DNA from: Haladaptatus pallidirubidus
GTDB taxonomy: Archaea; Halobacteriota; Halobacteria; Halobacteriales; Haladaptataceae
Assembly: GCF_020700235.1 (NCBI RefSeq)
Contig: NZ_CP085302.1
Location: 124,001-188,000, forward strand
Direction of reading: 5' to 3'
DNA length: 64,000 nt
In this document: positions 8,275 to 17,908 of the stretch, one piece after another
How positions within the stretch are numbered: the first letter of the stretch is position 1
Layout of the letters: each line of letters begins with the position of its first letter
Program-made: the position numbers and the translations under genes
The notes under the pieces: model-generated
The model's input: the letters and a program-made list of their open reading frames with translations, nothing else
Database searches by the model: none
Told to the model about the DNA's origin: nothing

Positions 8275-9570
8275 CTATGTGGCGGCGTCAATAGCGTTCT
8301 CAAGATCAGCGATGATCTGTCCAGGGTCTTCAATACCCACCGAGAGCCGGACAAGATCATCTGTGACGCCGGAAGCGGCCTGTTCAGCGTTTGTAAGCTG
8401 TTGATGGGTTGTACTAGCTGGATGAATGATGAGTGTCTTTGCATCACCGACATTAGCGAGCAAGCTTGCCAGCTCTGTCGATTCAACGGTTTTTCGTGCA
8501 GCGTCGTATCCATCCGCGAGACCGAAAGTGATCATGCCACCATAGCCGCCCTCGAGGTATTCGGTAGCCGTATCGTGGGTTTTGTGGGAAGAGAGACCGG
8601 GGTAGTTCACCCACGCAACATCCTCATGATCCTGGAGGTACTCGGCTACTGCCATTGCGTTCTCGCAATGACGGTCCATCCGAAGGGAAAGTGTTTCGAG
8701 TCCCTGGAGAGTTTGCCAAGCGTCGAAGGGCGCTTGTTGGTTCCCAAGATCGCGGAGTCCACGGGCAATCGCAGCGTATGTGAACGCTTCATCCCCGAAT
8801 GTTTCCGCGAAGTTGACACCGTGATATGCAGGGTTATCTTGAGCAATCTCACTGTATTTTTCTGGATAATCGCTCCAAGGGAATGTGCCACCATCAACAA
8901 TCACGCCACCAATGGTGGTGCCAGAACCATGAAGCCATTTTGTAGTTGAATTCCAAACGAGATCCGCGCCATGTTCGAGTGGACGACAGAGGTAGGGTGT
9001 CGCAAAGGTATTGTCGACGAGTAAGGGAACGCCGTGGTCGTGAGCGATGTCGGCAATCTGCTGGATATCGGGTGTATCGAGGGCTGGATTCCCGATCGTC
9101 TCAAGATGGACGTAGGCAGTATTGTCGTCGATGGCTTCGTCGTATTCCTGATAGTCGAGTGTGTCAACGAATTTGGCTGTGACACCTCGGCGTTCGATTG
9201 AATGGGTGAAGTACGTGTAGGTGCCTCCATATAATGAGGAGGCCGTGACGATATTATCGCCAGCTTCAGTCAGCAGGAACGTTGCGAGGTTCAGCGCAGC
9301 CATCCCAGATGCAGTGGCAACGCCTCCTACACCGCCTTCAAGAGCGGCAAGCCGGTCTTGGAGTGTTTCAAGAGTCGGGTTCATTAACCGGGAATAAATG
9401 TAGCCAGGCTTCTCGAGCGCAAACTGGGTTGCTGCATCTTCACCATCTTCAAAAACGTATGAAGTGGTTTGATAGAGTGGCGGCGCTCGTGCCCCAGTCA
9501 CAGGATCAGGATCTTGGCCTGCATGTAGTGAGTCAGTAGCGAATGAACTATCAGTAGGATCGTCGCTCAT
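8275..9570 (-). CDS. metY: O-acetylhomoserine sulfhydrylase (aminocarboxypropyltransferase)
   Basis: A PLP-dependent Cys/Met metabolism enzyme of about 431 residues that makes homocysteine from O-acetylhomoserine and sulfide. Landmarks are YQTTSYVF, YSRLMNPTLETLQDRLAALE, the lid segment SSLYGGTYTYF, the PLP aspartate segment LLVDNTFATPYLC, and the Schiff-base lysine in WNSTTKWLHGSG. The ATG at 9570 (MSDDPTDSS) has a TATA box 27 bp upstream, so the longer start at 9642 is rejected. It stands alone and is flanked on both sides by polB fragments in direct repeat, which suggests a transferred cassette. Confidence 0.92.
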   Translation of the reverse strand: MSDDPTDSSFATDSLHAGQDPDPVTGARAPPLYQTTSYVFEDGEDAATQFALEKPGYIYSRLMNPTLETLQDRLAALEGGVGGVATASGMAALNLATFLLTEAGDNIVTASSLYGGTYTYFTHSIERRGVTAKFVDTLDYQEYDEAIDDNTAYVHLETIGNPALDTPDIQQIADIAHDHGVPLLVDNTFATPYLCRPLEHGADLVWNSTTKWLHGSGTTIGGVIVDGGTFPWSDYPEKYSEIAQDNPAYHGVNFAETFGDEAFTYAAIARGLRDLGNQQAPFDAWQTLQGLETLSLRMDRHCENAMAVAEYLQDHEDVAWVNYPGLSSHKTHDTATEYLEGGYGGMITFGLADGYDAARKTVESTELASLLANVGDAKTLIIHPASTTHQQLTNAEQAASGVTDDLVRLSVGIEDPGQIIADLENAIDAAT

Positions 9571-9591
9571 ACATTCCCAGATGAAACCCGA

Positions 9592-9601
9592 GATATTATG
9601 T
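9592..9601 (-). promoter_or_regulatory. TATA box of metY
   Basis: On the minus strand CATAATATC is centred about 27 bp before the ATG at 9570, which predicts a leaderless transcript. The polB fragment begins only about 40 bp further upstream. Confidence 0.6.
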
Positions 9602-9639
9602 GAACGTATTAAGGGAAAGATTGCCGAGATCGTTGACAG

Positions 9640-9920
9640 CATTTTAGGCTGCCAATCGTAGTCACCAATTCGTTCAGATCAACCGCCCCACGCTCGAGTC
9701 GATCGACCCACGATCGTAGTTCCTCACAAACCGCTTCCGGATCGCGATACTCGTCTACCCCTCGAATCAACGCTTTCTGCGCATCATCGATGTACGACGG
9801 CAGACTGCACTGGCGACACTCGATGGCCCGATACTTGTACTCATCCTCACCAGCAACCTTCCCGAAGTACTTCGTCAACGCACCAGCATCGGAATCACGC
9901 AACGGAACAAACGCAATCAC
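9640..9920 (-). pseudogene. Family-B DNA polymerase C-terminal fragment (copy 2)
   Basis: The minus strand encodes DEYKYRAIECRQCSLPSYID, DDAQKALIRGVDEYRDPEAV, then CEELRSWVDRLERGAVDLNE, which matches the GE-EYKYRGIECRQRS region and thumb of haloarchaeal PolB. The polymerase match ends at LVTT and passes into unrelated sequence at the metY promoter. The open frame from 9920 has no credible start, so it is a remnant. About 140 bp of it repeats copy 1 on the other side of metY. Confidence 0.65.
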
Positions 9921-10025
9921 TCGGGTACTGTGAGGTGTAACGAATCCTTCTTTTGTGCATTACACTGACCGCTCGGAGTGCGTGACGACAGTGTAACGCT
10001 GGCTTTCACTGGACTGAGAACTCGC

Positions 10026-11849
10026 CTATTGACAGTACTCATCGGTCACGTCTTTGAGGTGCACAACCCCTTCCGGAACGCGGTAGGCCGCGACGACGGT
10101 TCGATCGGCGTCCGGCGAGTTCACGGTCTTGTCGACAGCGTAGCCGACGTACGTGCAGTCATCGCGGGTGAATTCGACGATCGAGTAGCCCCAGTTGTGG
10201 CTGTCAAAGAACTCGATATGTGGGTTCATCGCCGGAATAAGCCACGAAAACAACGGTTCGGTGAGCTTGTTTCGCCACCCGCGGGTCAGGTGAAGTGCCT
10301 CAGCAACGTTGAGCGAGGTGACCGCAGGCGTCATGAACTCGACGCCGCAACGCTCGCCTTGGGCGACGCCCTCGCCGCCCGTGACGCGACCAGGATAGGA
10401 GGTCTGCTGATACGCAGCAACGTAACAATGGAGGTCGCCGGTGAGCGTGACGAAGTTGTCCACGTCCGCAGCGGCAACCGTCTCCATGATACGCATGCGT
10501 TCGCGGGTATATCCGTCCCACCCGCCTTGAACCGGGTAGATCGAGAGCGGTCCAGACCCCAACCGAAATGGGACGGTCAGTACCTCGTCAGCCCACACCG
10601 TCCACGTTGTCTCTGATTCGGTAATTGTGTCAATGAGCCACTCGCGCTGCTCGATGCCGAGCATGGTTCGTCCGGGGGGTTCGCGGTGCGGGCCTACATT
10701 GTCGACTGTGGGGATGGCCTCGCGCGGTGGATCCCGGAAGAGTCGCTCGTCAGTCAAGATGAGCGTCATGAGATCACCAACTTTGAATGACCGCCAGAGC
10801 TGAAACCGGTCTTGAAGTTTCTCGCCGTTTGGGTCGTACTCGACGCGGGCAGGCATGAACTCCCACCACGCATGCATTGCGTCGGCGATAAGCGTGGTCA
10901 TGAACTCCGGATCGTCACCACGTGGGTGGTCACCGGCAGGTGCGTCAGTCTCCTTGTCCCAGTAGAGATCGTTTATCATCTCATGGTCGTCCCATCCGGC
11001 GATAAGTGTGTGTGACTCCAATGCCTCCTGCAGGAACTGGTCGCTGCGATATGTGCGATACAGATATCGATAGTCCTCAAGATTCCAGACACGGTCGTTG
11101 CCACTCGGCAGCGACTTCTCGCGATTGGGGTAATCGGAGGAGCCAAGGCCTTTGAAATGGCCCGCATCAGACTCGTAGACGAAGTCACCGACGTGAATGA
11201 GGAAGTCCACGTCCTCTGAGGCAACATGGTGGTATGCGGGGAAGTAGCCGTTGAGGAAGTTCTGACAGGCAAGTACTGCAAACCGTATTGACTCCGGCGA
11301 GTCATCGGGATGTGGCAGCGTCCGACACCGGCCGATTCGGGAGGCGACGTCGCGGTAGATGAATCGATAATGATACTCGCGATCTGGTTCGAGGTACTCG
11401 TCGAGATCTACCTTCACCGTGTGATCGTGGGCTCGAATCCCTACTGTATCTGTGATCAGGCCGTTGTAGACGATATCATCCATCCCCTCGTCGTGCGCAA
11501 CCTGCACGGCGAGTGATTCCTCGTCGGTGAACACATCGGGCGCGATACGTGTCCAGAGGATCACACCGGTCGAGGTCGGGCCGCCGCTCGCCACGGACTG
11601 TGGGAACGTTCTAGTCGGATCGACTTGGGAGTCGAACTCGAATTCGGGCCCGTTACCCGCGTCCATGGGGTTGGTCGCCACTGCCAAATCGTGCGAGTCA
11701 AGTTCGGAGAGCAGTTCTGAATGATCATCTTCCCCACGGGACGGCACATCCCGTCCGTCCAAGCCGATTCCGTCAGGCATGACTTCCGGTTTGCAATCGA
11801 GCGATTTCGTCGTTATGGCTATTATTTCGTCACAATTCGGAATGCCCAT
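10026..11849 (-). CDS. phoD: PhoD-type alkaline phosphatase / phosphodiesterase
   Basis: About 607 residues. It has the N-terminal PhoD sandwich domain (FPQSVASGGPTSTGVILWTR) and a metallophosphatase core with FAVLACQNF, LIHVGDFVYES, GWDDHEMINDLYW, TLTGDLHCYVA and FFDSHNWGYS, which hold the Fe/Ca ligand residues. PhoD enzymes release phosphate from mono- and diesters. Most are Tat-exported, but no twin-arginine signal is visible at this N-terminus. A TATA-like CTTATACT lies only about 14 bp before 11849, so translation may instead begin at the in-frame ATG at 11780 (MPDGIGLDG). Confidence 0.88.
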   Translation of the reverse strand: MGIPNCDEIIAITTKSLDCKPEVMPDGIGLDGRDVPSRGEDDHSELLSELDSHDLAVATNPMDAGNGPEFEFDSQVDPTRTFPQSVASGGPTSTGVILWTRIAPDVFTDEESLAVQVAHDEGMDDIVYNGLITDTVGIRAHDHTVKVDLDEYLEPDREYHYRFIYRDVASRIGRCRTLPHPDDSPESIRFAVLACQNFLNGYFPAYHHVASEDVDFLIHVGDFVYESDAGHFKGLGSSDYPNREKSLPSGNDRVWNLEDYRYLYRTYRSDQFLQEALESHTLIAGWDDHEMINDLYWDKETDAPAGDHPRGDDPEFMTTLIADAMHAWWEFMPARVEYDPNGEKLQDRFQLWRSFKVGDLMTLILTDERLFRDPPREAIPTVDNVGPHREPPGRTMLGIEQREWLIDTITESETTWTVWADEVLTVPFRLGSGPLSIYPVQGGWDGYTRERMRIMETVAAADVDNFVTLTGDLHCYVAAYQQTSYPGRVTGGEGVAQGERCGVEFMTPAVTSLNVAEALHLTRGWRNKLTEPLFSWLIPAMNPHIEFFDSHNWGYSIVEFTRDDCTYVGYAVDKTVNSPDADRTVVAAYRVPEGVVHLKDVTDEYCQ

Positions 11850-12115
11850 TTGTTTCAGTAGTATAAGAGTTACCTTACAGTCAGCCCGTGGTTTCGTTCG
11901 TAGTGTCGGTCACGACGGGTGTGACTACTCAGCGAGAAAATATTAACGGAGAAACTTGTTTCGAACCGACCGCACTCGTCGAGGAGGACTGGTACGTTGA
12001 GACGCTGGAAACTGCATCCAGCGTGGGGGGCGACCGAGAGAAGTGGAATCGGATTACTTCCACCCTACATTTGGCCAAGAAACATTGATTGCGACCGAGT
12101 CTGCATTGCTGGGTA

Positions 12116-12823
12116 ATGGAAATAAATCTCGAATCATTCTCTGTGGAATGCACTGAGTGTGATATGGATGAGGATGCGGACGATTATTCGTCACTAGAGA
12201 AATTTGCCCGTAAACATGTCGAACACACTGGTCATAACATTCGATGGGTACAGGGTTCGGCAGTGCCAGAGGTCTCGGTATCAGAATCGACCGACTATCG
12301 CCTTCGATGTGAAACTTGCAACGAGTCGTGGTCATTCGACTCACGACATGAAGCTGAAGAGTTCCAATCGGACCACGCGGAGTATACCGACCATGAAACA
12401 GTTGATGAAATCGAGACAGAAGAATCTTGGACGGCCCACTGTGGCGATTGTAGGACAATGCAAGAGTTTGCAACCCAATCCGAGGCAAACGAGTGGCGAG
12501 ACGACCATCGAACCGAAGACCATCGAACTGGAATCAGAACAGTATTTGGAACAATTCGTGAGCAACAGCCGGAGTCAGCACAGGCTGATCCAACTCTCGT
12601 CGAGACCGGACAGTCAAAATCGCAACGAGATCGAATAAAGAACATCAGAGAACTCATCTCCAAACTCGAAAATGAATGCGACGACGGAGCACCCGTGCCC
12701 TTCATCGTAATCGAAGCAGAGATGGTTGGGATGACACAATCTAAAGCACAAACAGAGCTTGAGAAGCTCAAACAGAAAGGAGAGGTCTACGAACCACGCT
12801 CAGGATTTGTACGAACGACATAG
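12116..12823 (+). CDS. Zinc-finger protein with C-terminal winged helix
   Basis: About 235 residues from [17 protein letters not shown]. It has three CxxC...H units (CTECDMD with HVEHTGH; CETCNES with [15 protein letters not shown] with DHRTEDH), each looking like a separate zinc finger. A linker follows, then a winged helix ([20 protein letters not shown], then [18 protein letters not shown]) of the kind found at the C-terminus of archaeal MCM and Cdc6 proteins. It probably binds DNA. It ends six bases before the truncated TnpB gene and may have captured it, or the reverse. No named family is claimed. Confidence 0.6.
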   Translation: MEINLESFSVECTECDMDEDADDYSSLEKFARKHVEHTGHNIRWVQGSAVPEVSVSESTDYRLRCETCNESWSFDSRHEAEEFQSDHAEYTDHETVDEIETEESWTAHCGDCRTMQEFATQSEANEWRDDHRTEDHRTGIRTVFGTIREQQPESAQADPTLVETGQSKSQRDRIKNIRELISKLENECDDGAPVPFIVIEAEMVGMTQSKAQTELEKLKQKGEVYEPRSGFVRTT

Positions 12824-12828
12824 AGTCG

Positions 12829-13611
12829 ATGGCTGAACGTAATCCAGACACTGTTCAATTGAAATTCGAGAATGGGAGCCTCGTTGAGCAGATGCCAGAA
12901 AAGTTCTACCTCCACGTCAGAACAAAGGCTGACGTGGACGCTCCCGAACCACGCGAGAACGGAACGGTTCTCGGTGTGGACCTCGGGATCGAAAACTTTG
13001 TCGTCACTTCGACCGGCGTGTTTTGGTCGGCCTCCGAACTTGACCACTGGCACCGTGAATACGAAAAGCGCCGTGCGTCGCTCCAACAGTGTGGGTCTCG
13101 CTATGCTCACGAGAATATGCAAGCGGTCGGTTTGAAAGAGACGGGCCGATTCAAACAGCTCTTGCACCGCGTTTCGAACGAACTGGTTGATGAAGCCGAC
13201 GAACGCGGCTGTTCGCATATCGCGTTCGAGGACTTAACCGATATCCGTGACCGGATGCCCGGCGCGAAACGGCTTCACACATGGGCATTTCGGCGTCTGT
13301 TCTCCTACGTCGAGTACAAGGCCGAAGAACGCGGTATCACGGTTCAGCAGGTGAACCCGGCGAATACCTCGCGTCGGTGTTCGTCGTGTAGCTTCACTCA
13401 CGAGGATAACCGTCCGTCGCAGGATACGTTTGAGTGTTTGAAGTGCGGCTATGCGAATCACGCGGACTACAACGCGGCGAAGAACATCGGTTACAGGCTC
13501 CTTGGCACGCAAACCGCTGGCGAAGGAGGCGCACCCGTAGGCGTGCGCTTGAACACCGGGATAGTGAACGCGAACGGCGTCACAGCCGTACCAACGTTGG
13601 TTAGAGCGTGA
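12829..13611 (+). CDS. tnpB: TnpB (IS200/IS605 OrfB) nuclease, N-terminally truncated
   Basis: 260 residues against about 400 for a full TnpB. The RuvC core is present: GVDLGIENF (first Asp), AFEDLTDI (Glu) and [11 protein letters not shown] (last Asp), with a zinc ribbon CSSC...CLKC between the last two. The N-terminal wedge and recognition domains are gone, so RNA-guided cleavage is doubtful. TnpB is an RNA-guided nuclease that helps retain IS200/IS605 elements. The partner TnpA is absent. The right-end hairpin follows the stop at 13626-13645. Confidence 0.8.
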   Translation: MAERNPDTVQLKFENGSLVEQMPEKFYLHVRTKADVDAPEPRENGTVLGVDLGIENFVVTSTGVFWSASELDHWHREYEKRRASLQQCGSRYAHENMQAVGLKETGRFKQLLHRVSNELVDEADERGCSHIAFEDLTDIRDRMPGAKRLHTWAFRRLFSYVEYKAEERGITVQQVNPANTSRRCSSCSFTHEDNRPSQDTFECLKCGYANHADYNAAKNIGYRLLGTQTAGEGGAPVGVRLNTGIVNANGVTAVPTLVRA

Positions 13612-13650
13612 GTCCACGGTGAATTCCACGGCCGTTATGCCGTGGTAGCT
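13612..13650 (+). other. IS200/IS605-type right-end hairpin (possible guide-RNA 3' part)
   Basis: CCACGGC at 13626-13632 and GCCGTGG at 13639-13645 form a perfect 7-bp stem with a six-base loop just after the tnpB stop. Elements of this family end in such hairpins, and the omega RNA scaffold is transcribed across this end. Confidence 0.5.
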
Positions 13651-13663
13651 TACTGCTTGTATC

Positions 13664-16600
13664 CTATTGGAGTAGCCGTCGTTCTATTCTTGCCGTTTCA
13701 ATTGAATCCTTGCGTGCAGCATACAAGTGACGGACAGCACCAGCGGTGAACGCAAGCGCCCCCAGAATCATCGGCGTATCCCCGAATGTCCGCGCCCACA
13801 ACAATGTCTGGATGTGTGGCTGCTCGTAGAATTCGAGGCTCCGCGCGGTGGCATAGCCATCCGTGTAGACCGCCCGAAGTTGGGCGAATCCGACCGGGAG
13901 CAACGATGCAACGACCATGATTGTGAGCCCAATGTTCATAAACCAGAATGATACCCGGAACCACGTCGGATCCCATACTGCCTCGGGCGTAACGACACGC
14001 AGAATGTACGTTCCAAGCCCAAGTGCAAGCAGACCGAACGCTCCGAATGTCGCCGCGTGGGCGTGAGCGACGGTGAGATAGGTTCCGTGTTCATAGTAGT
14101 TGATTACGGGGAGGTTGACGAAGAAGCCGAGTACACCGCCACCGATGAAGTTCCAGATACTACTACCCAGGATGAACAGAAGCGGGATTTTGTAGGGAAA
14201 TGACTCACCCTGAGATTTTAACGACCGGTATTCGCCAATGCTTCGATACAGAACGAACACGAGTGGGACGAATTCAAGCGTTGAGAACGTCGTCCCAAGC
14301 GGCACCCAGAAATCAGGGAGGCCAACCCACCAGTAGTGATGCGAGACGCCGACGATACCCGCTGCCATGATCGCAAATACCTCAAAGACGATCGCTTTCT
14401 CAGCGTCCTCTTTTTCTAAGAGCTGCATCGATACGAGGGCAACAGAGATGATGGCGATTACGAAGAACTCGAAGATGCCCTCGACCCACATGTGGACGAC
14501 CCACCAGCGCCAGAATTCCGTTACCGCCATGTTCGTCTCTGGAGTATAGAGCATGCTCGCGCCGAATAGCAGTCCGATCGAACCACCTGCATATACCAAG
14601 AAGTGTCCGAGCCCAGCGAGCGGTTCATCTAGTTGGCGAACACTCCGAAGTACTAATCCTGTCCAGCCAGCGAGCCCACCAAGCAACAGCAGTTTCCAGA
14701 GTCGACCCACCTCGAGATATTCAAGCCCTTCAGAACCAAGCCACCACCAGAGGTCGCCCTCTTCAGGTGAACCGAAGTTACCTCGTATTCCGAACCACAC
14801 TCCTGCGAACGCGCCAACGGTCGTGGTTACGAGCAATCCAAGCAGCACCGACGCTCCCGTAGCCTGCCACGGCGGATCGCGATCGCTGAACAGCCCAGGG
14901 AGAAAGAGCCCCCCAGCAAGCCATAGGGTCGTTATCCAGAGAATTGCGAGGTTGAGATGCCACGTTCGAACTGTCGCAAATGGCAACAATGAAACGAGAT
15001 CGATTCCGAGCATCTCTTCAATCCGGAAAAAGCCGGTTCGTTCGACGTAATAGTGCGCGAGAAGCGCCCCAGTAAGTACCTGCACGGCGAACAGCGCCCC
15101 AGCAACAGGGACGTACCACGCTGCAGCATACTGCGTTGGTGTGATCGACACCGAGTCAGGCGATGGAATGTCGATGATATCGGTCGTTGGTTCGGCGAAG
15201 TCAAGCGAGTGGTATGCCCACACCCCGAGACCACCGCCGAAGATAAGCAATAGGACGCTGATCGTGCTCCAGACCAACACCTGACCGGTGGGACGGTTCC
15301 CGACCGCAGGTTCATACGGCCAGTCGTTCGTATATGAGTGCGTTGAGTCTGGTCGGTTAGTGTGTGCGATCCACGCCGTCCAAACAGCGAAGTCGGCGAT
15401 ACGCTCGGCCTGTTCGGGCGTCTCAACGAATTCTGTCGGAATCCCCCGTTCGGGGTCACCTTCGTGGTACCGCTCGATGTACTGTTCACGAATTCGACGG
15501 TGGGCATACGCTTCAGCGGCTGAATATTGAATGGTCGATCCATCTGGAGCGTCGGCGTCAAGTTCTCGTTTGACGCGTTCTTCGATAGCGACTCTTTCAG
15601 CGTCATCGAGTGCCGTAACTGACTCCACTCCCTGTTTTCGTGCATAGTACTTCTGCATGAACTCAGCCTTGAGGTGCAGAGCGTCAGCTGTAAGATCGAC
15701 TCCGAAATACGATCCGTTGCCGAGGATTGACCCCTGGTTCATTAGCCCATTGGCCTGGAACAGCTTCTTCCCCATCCGGACCTGTTCGACGGTGGCGACA
15801 ATGTCTCCATTTTGGTCACGGATTTCATCGGGAATTGGCGGCGCATGCTGATAGGACTTCCACGCTCCCAGACCCATTCCTACGAGGTTGGCGATGAACA
15901 GTGCAATGAGCACTGTCGAACCAGTCAGCTTCGAGCTAAGTGTCTCGAAGTCAATATCCTCTTCTCGGATATCTCGTACGATCTCCGGAAAAGCACCGAC
16001 GAGTCCCTTATCTGGAGATCCGTCTGCATCCTCACTTTGCATGGCAAGCAGGTGGGAGGCCAGTTTAACTAGGATGCGTTCGAAGGCAGGATCGATTCCT
16101 TCACCATTCGATAGTATAGCCATCACAGTAACTGCTACTGCCGTGGCGGGTGGAAGGTGTCGCTGCTCTGCGTTTACGTCGGTCGTCCGTGTTTCTTCCA
16201 CCAATTGCGGTAGGTTCTCAACGAGCAGTTGTTCGACCTGCAGAGCCGTGTCAACAGCGTCTTGCTCTAGAAAGTCGTTGACAGAATGAACCCGATTCTC
16301 ATTACCGTCAATCACGAACCGGGATAGCACCTCCGTCAGGGTACTCTCGACCGAACGATTGACGTCTGCCTTCGAATCTCCCGAGAGTTCGGCAGCGATA
16401 CGTTCGAGCGATTGCGTCGTTTTCTCGGTGGTTCTCAAGGTTAATTGGTTTTGAACCTCCTCGAGGAGATGATCATTGAGACGGGATTTCTCTAAGTCAT
16501 ATCGACGCAAGAAGTTCTCAAGCGCACGATCATCCGAGAATTTGAGATCGTCACTCGGCTCGTACTGTTCTAAAAATTGGGTAACAGAGTACTCGATCGC

Positions 16601-16774
16601 ATGAGACGTACGTTCGTTGATGAATTGATCAATCAGCGTTGGAATCTCGGCGACTGCTTCTGTCCTTGCACTGAATTTGTCCTTCAAATAGGTAGTTGTC
16701 TGTTCCCGTAGCGACGAGACTTGTTCTTGATCAGGGGTCAATACTTTACGTGAGAGACGTTTTTTGATGGACAT
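13664..16774 (-). CDS. norZ: Quinol-type nitric oxide reductase with long N-terminal extension
   Basis: 1,036 residues. From about residue 286 it is a quinol-dependent NO reductase, which reduces 2 NO to N2O in the membrane. Visible are the periplasmic MGKKLFQANGLMNQGSILGNGSYFGVD-type domain (quoted in part: GKKLFQANGLMNQG), HMWVEGIFEF (heme-Cu-type His plus catalytic Glu), SHHYWWVG (paired His ligands of non-heme iron) and AHAHAATFGAFG (heme b and b3 His). Residues 1-280 are a hydrophilic, mostly helical domain not found in usual qNor proteins (about 760 residues). The ATG at 16774 has an AT-rich promoter; no in-frame stop separates the two parts. Confidence 0.9.
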   Translation of the reverse strand: MSIKKRLSRKVLTPDQEQVSSLREQTTTYLKDKFSARTEAVAEIPTLIDQFINERTSHAIEYSVTQFLEQYEPSDDLKFSDDRALENFLRRYDLEKSRLNDHLLEEVQNQLTLRTTEKTTQSLERIAAELSGDSKADVNRSVESTLTEVLSRFVIDGNENRVHSVNDFLEQDAVDTALQVEQLLVENLPQLVEETRTTDVNAEQRHLPPATAVAVTVMAILSNGEGIDPAFERILVKLASHLLAMQSEDADGSPDKGLVGAFPEIVRDIREEDIDFETLSSKLTGSTVLIALFIANLVGMGLGAWKSYQHAPPIPDEIRDQNGDIVATVEQVRMGKKLFQANGLMNQGSILGNGSYFGVDLTADALHLKAEFMQKYYARKQGVESVTALDDAERVAIEERVKRELDADAPDGSTIQYSAAEAYAHRRIREQYIERYHEGDPERGIPTEFVETPEQAERIADFAVWTAWIAHTNRPDSTHSYTNDWPYEPAVGNRPTGQVLVWSTISVLLLIFGGGLGVWAYHSLDFAEPTTDIIDIPSPDSVSITPTQYAAAWYVPVAGALFAVQVLTGALLAHYYVERTGFFRIEEMLGIDLVSLLPFATVRTWHLNLAILWITTLWLAGGLFLPGLFSDRDPPWQATGASVLLGLLVTTTVGAFAGVWFGIRGNFGSPEEGDLWWWLGSEGLEYLEVGRLWKLLLLGGLAGWTGLVLRSVRQLDEPLAGLGHFLVYAGGSIGLLFGASMLYTPETNMAVTEFWRWWVVHMWVEGIFEFFVIAIISVALVSMQLLEKEDAEKAIVFEVFAIMAAGIVGVSHHYWWVGLPDFWVPLGTTFSTLEFVPLVFVLYRSIGEYRSLKSQGESFPYKIPLLFILGSSIWNFIGGGVLGFFVNLPVINYYEHGTYLTVAHAHAATFGAFGLLALGLGTYILRVVTPEAVWDPTWFRVSFWFMNIGLTIMVVASLLPVGFAQLRAVYTDGYATARSLEFYEQPHIQTLLWARTFGDTPMILGALAFTAGAVRHLYAARKDSIETARIERRLLQ

Positions 16775-16910
16775 GGTTTATAATATTATTTAATTTACCA
16801 TTTTCCACAGACACTACTATGCAGCACCATGTAAACGTGTGGGTTGGATACAATCAGTACAACACTCAATTCAAACAGTTCCCACCCACGTCGGTGAACT
16901 AGTGGACTAA

Positions 16911-17536
16911 CGAAAGGATGCGGCAAAGGCGCGTGCTCACGACCGACAACAACTCAGTAGGCTCGAAGACACGGTCGAGACTATGCAAGCCGACATCGAC
17001 GACTTCACCGACGCAGAAGAGAAGAACAGTCGCGTGCGGGCGTCGGTCTCGCGACTGATCAATCTCGTGCGAGACTACGAGACTGAAGAGAGTGTTGACG
17101 GCGACTCGCCGAACCTTGTCGCAGAACCCTCGAATACAGCCAACTCTTCGAGACAGTCCAGCGCTCGGAACAGAATACTGACGTCAACTTCCGTGAGAAG
17201 CGCGCCGAGAGTCAACAAGTCGAGGACAAGTACCTCAATGTCCTTGAGCACGCGAAGAACGTCGCCAAGACGAATGACGTGATGGTTGCACGGTTGGGCT
17301 TTCGGGAAGTCATGACCCACTATGGATGTGCGTACAAGAACGACGGCTATCGGGTAATGGAGGAGATGGCCGAACGGGTGCCCGGCGTGTGTTACAAGGA
17401 ATCTCGAACGTTGTCGATCGACGACGCCATGGGCGTTGGTGGTCATCACATTGAGATCACGTTCGCGCATCCTGATCTGGCGGGGTGGATGCGAGCCCAC
17501 GAAGCTAACGCGGAAATAGAGAACAGAGGACGCTAA
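16911..17536 (+). pseudogene. Coiled-coil protein, frameshifted and truncated
   Basis: After a TAA at 16908 the frame reads DRQQLSRLEDTVETMQADID, a coiled coil that runs to VRDYETEESVDGDSPNLVAE. It then shifts frame to YSQLFETVQRSEQNTDVNFR and ends HHIEITFAHPDLAGWMRAHE plus a short tail. The function is unknown. The last ~40 residues recur at 45011-45140, each time followed by the same ~200-bp non-coding element, so gene tail and element travel together. Confidence 0.55.
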
Positions 17537-17745
17537 TTATAGCGTTGTAATCACGGGGGTTCGCAGAACCCCCACTTGGGCGGAACCACCACACGAGATT
17601 CACACCGCACTGCCGGTGAAACATGGTGGTAGTAGTTGGTTGATTACGGTGGAGTGCGTCATTTTCTGCGAAACAGAGGGGGTCGCGTTCGCGATCCGCC
17701 TCTATTACAATGGTATAATTGACGACTCCCACTAGCTCGAGGACG
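17537..17745 (+). repeat. Dispersed ~200-bp non-coding element, copy A
   Basis: It begins at the stop of the coiled-coil remnant with GCGTTGTAATCACGGGGGTT, followed by a GGTT...AACC hairpin and a conserved CACCACACGAGATTCACA block, and ends near CTATTACAATGGTATAATTG. Copy B (45143-45335) matches over the whole length, and copy C (34725-34850) matches its right end. No ORF is supported. Confidence 0.6.
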
Positions 17746-17908
17746 GCCTGAGTGAGGACGTGCCGACATGGTCCGAGCCGACGAGTCAGCATCTGGATAT
17801 CGTCCCCGTCATCTGTTAGGACGGGCGTGACAAATAGGAAGGATTGATTTGTCGGATAGACATTAACTTGATGAGCCAGAACGGTCTTTACTAGATTCAA
17901 CGGTTTAG

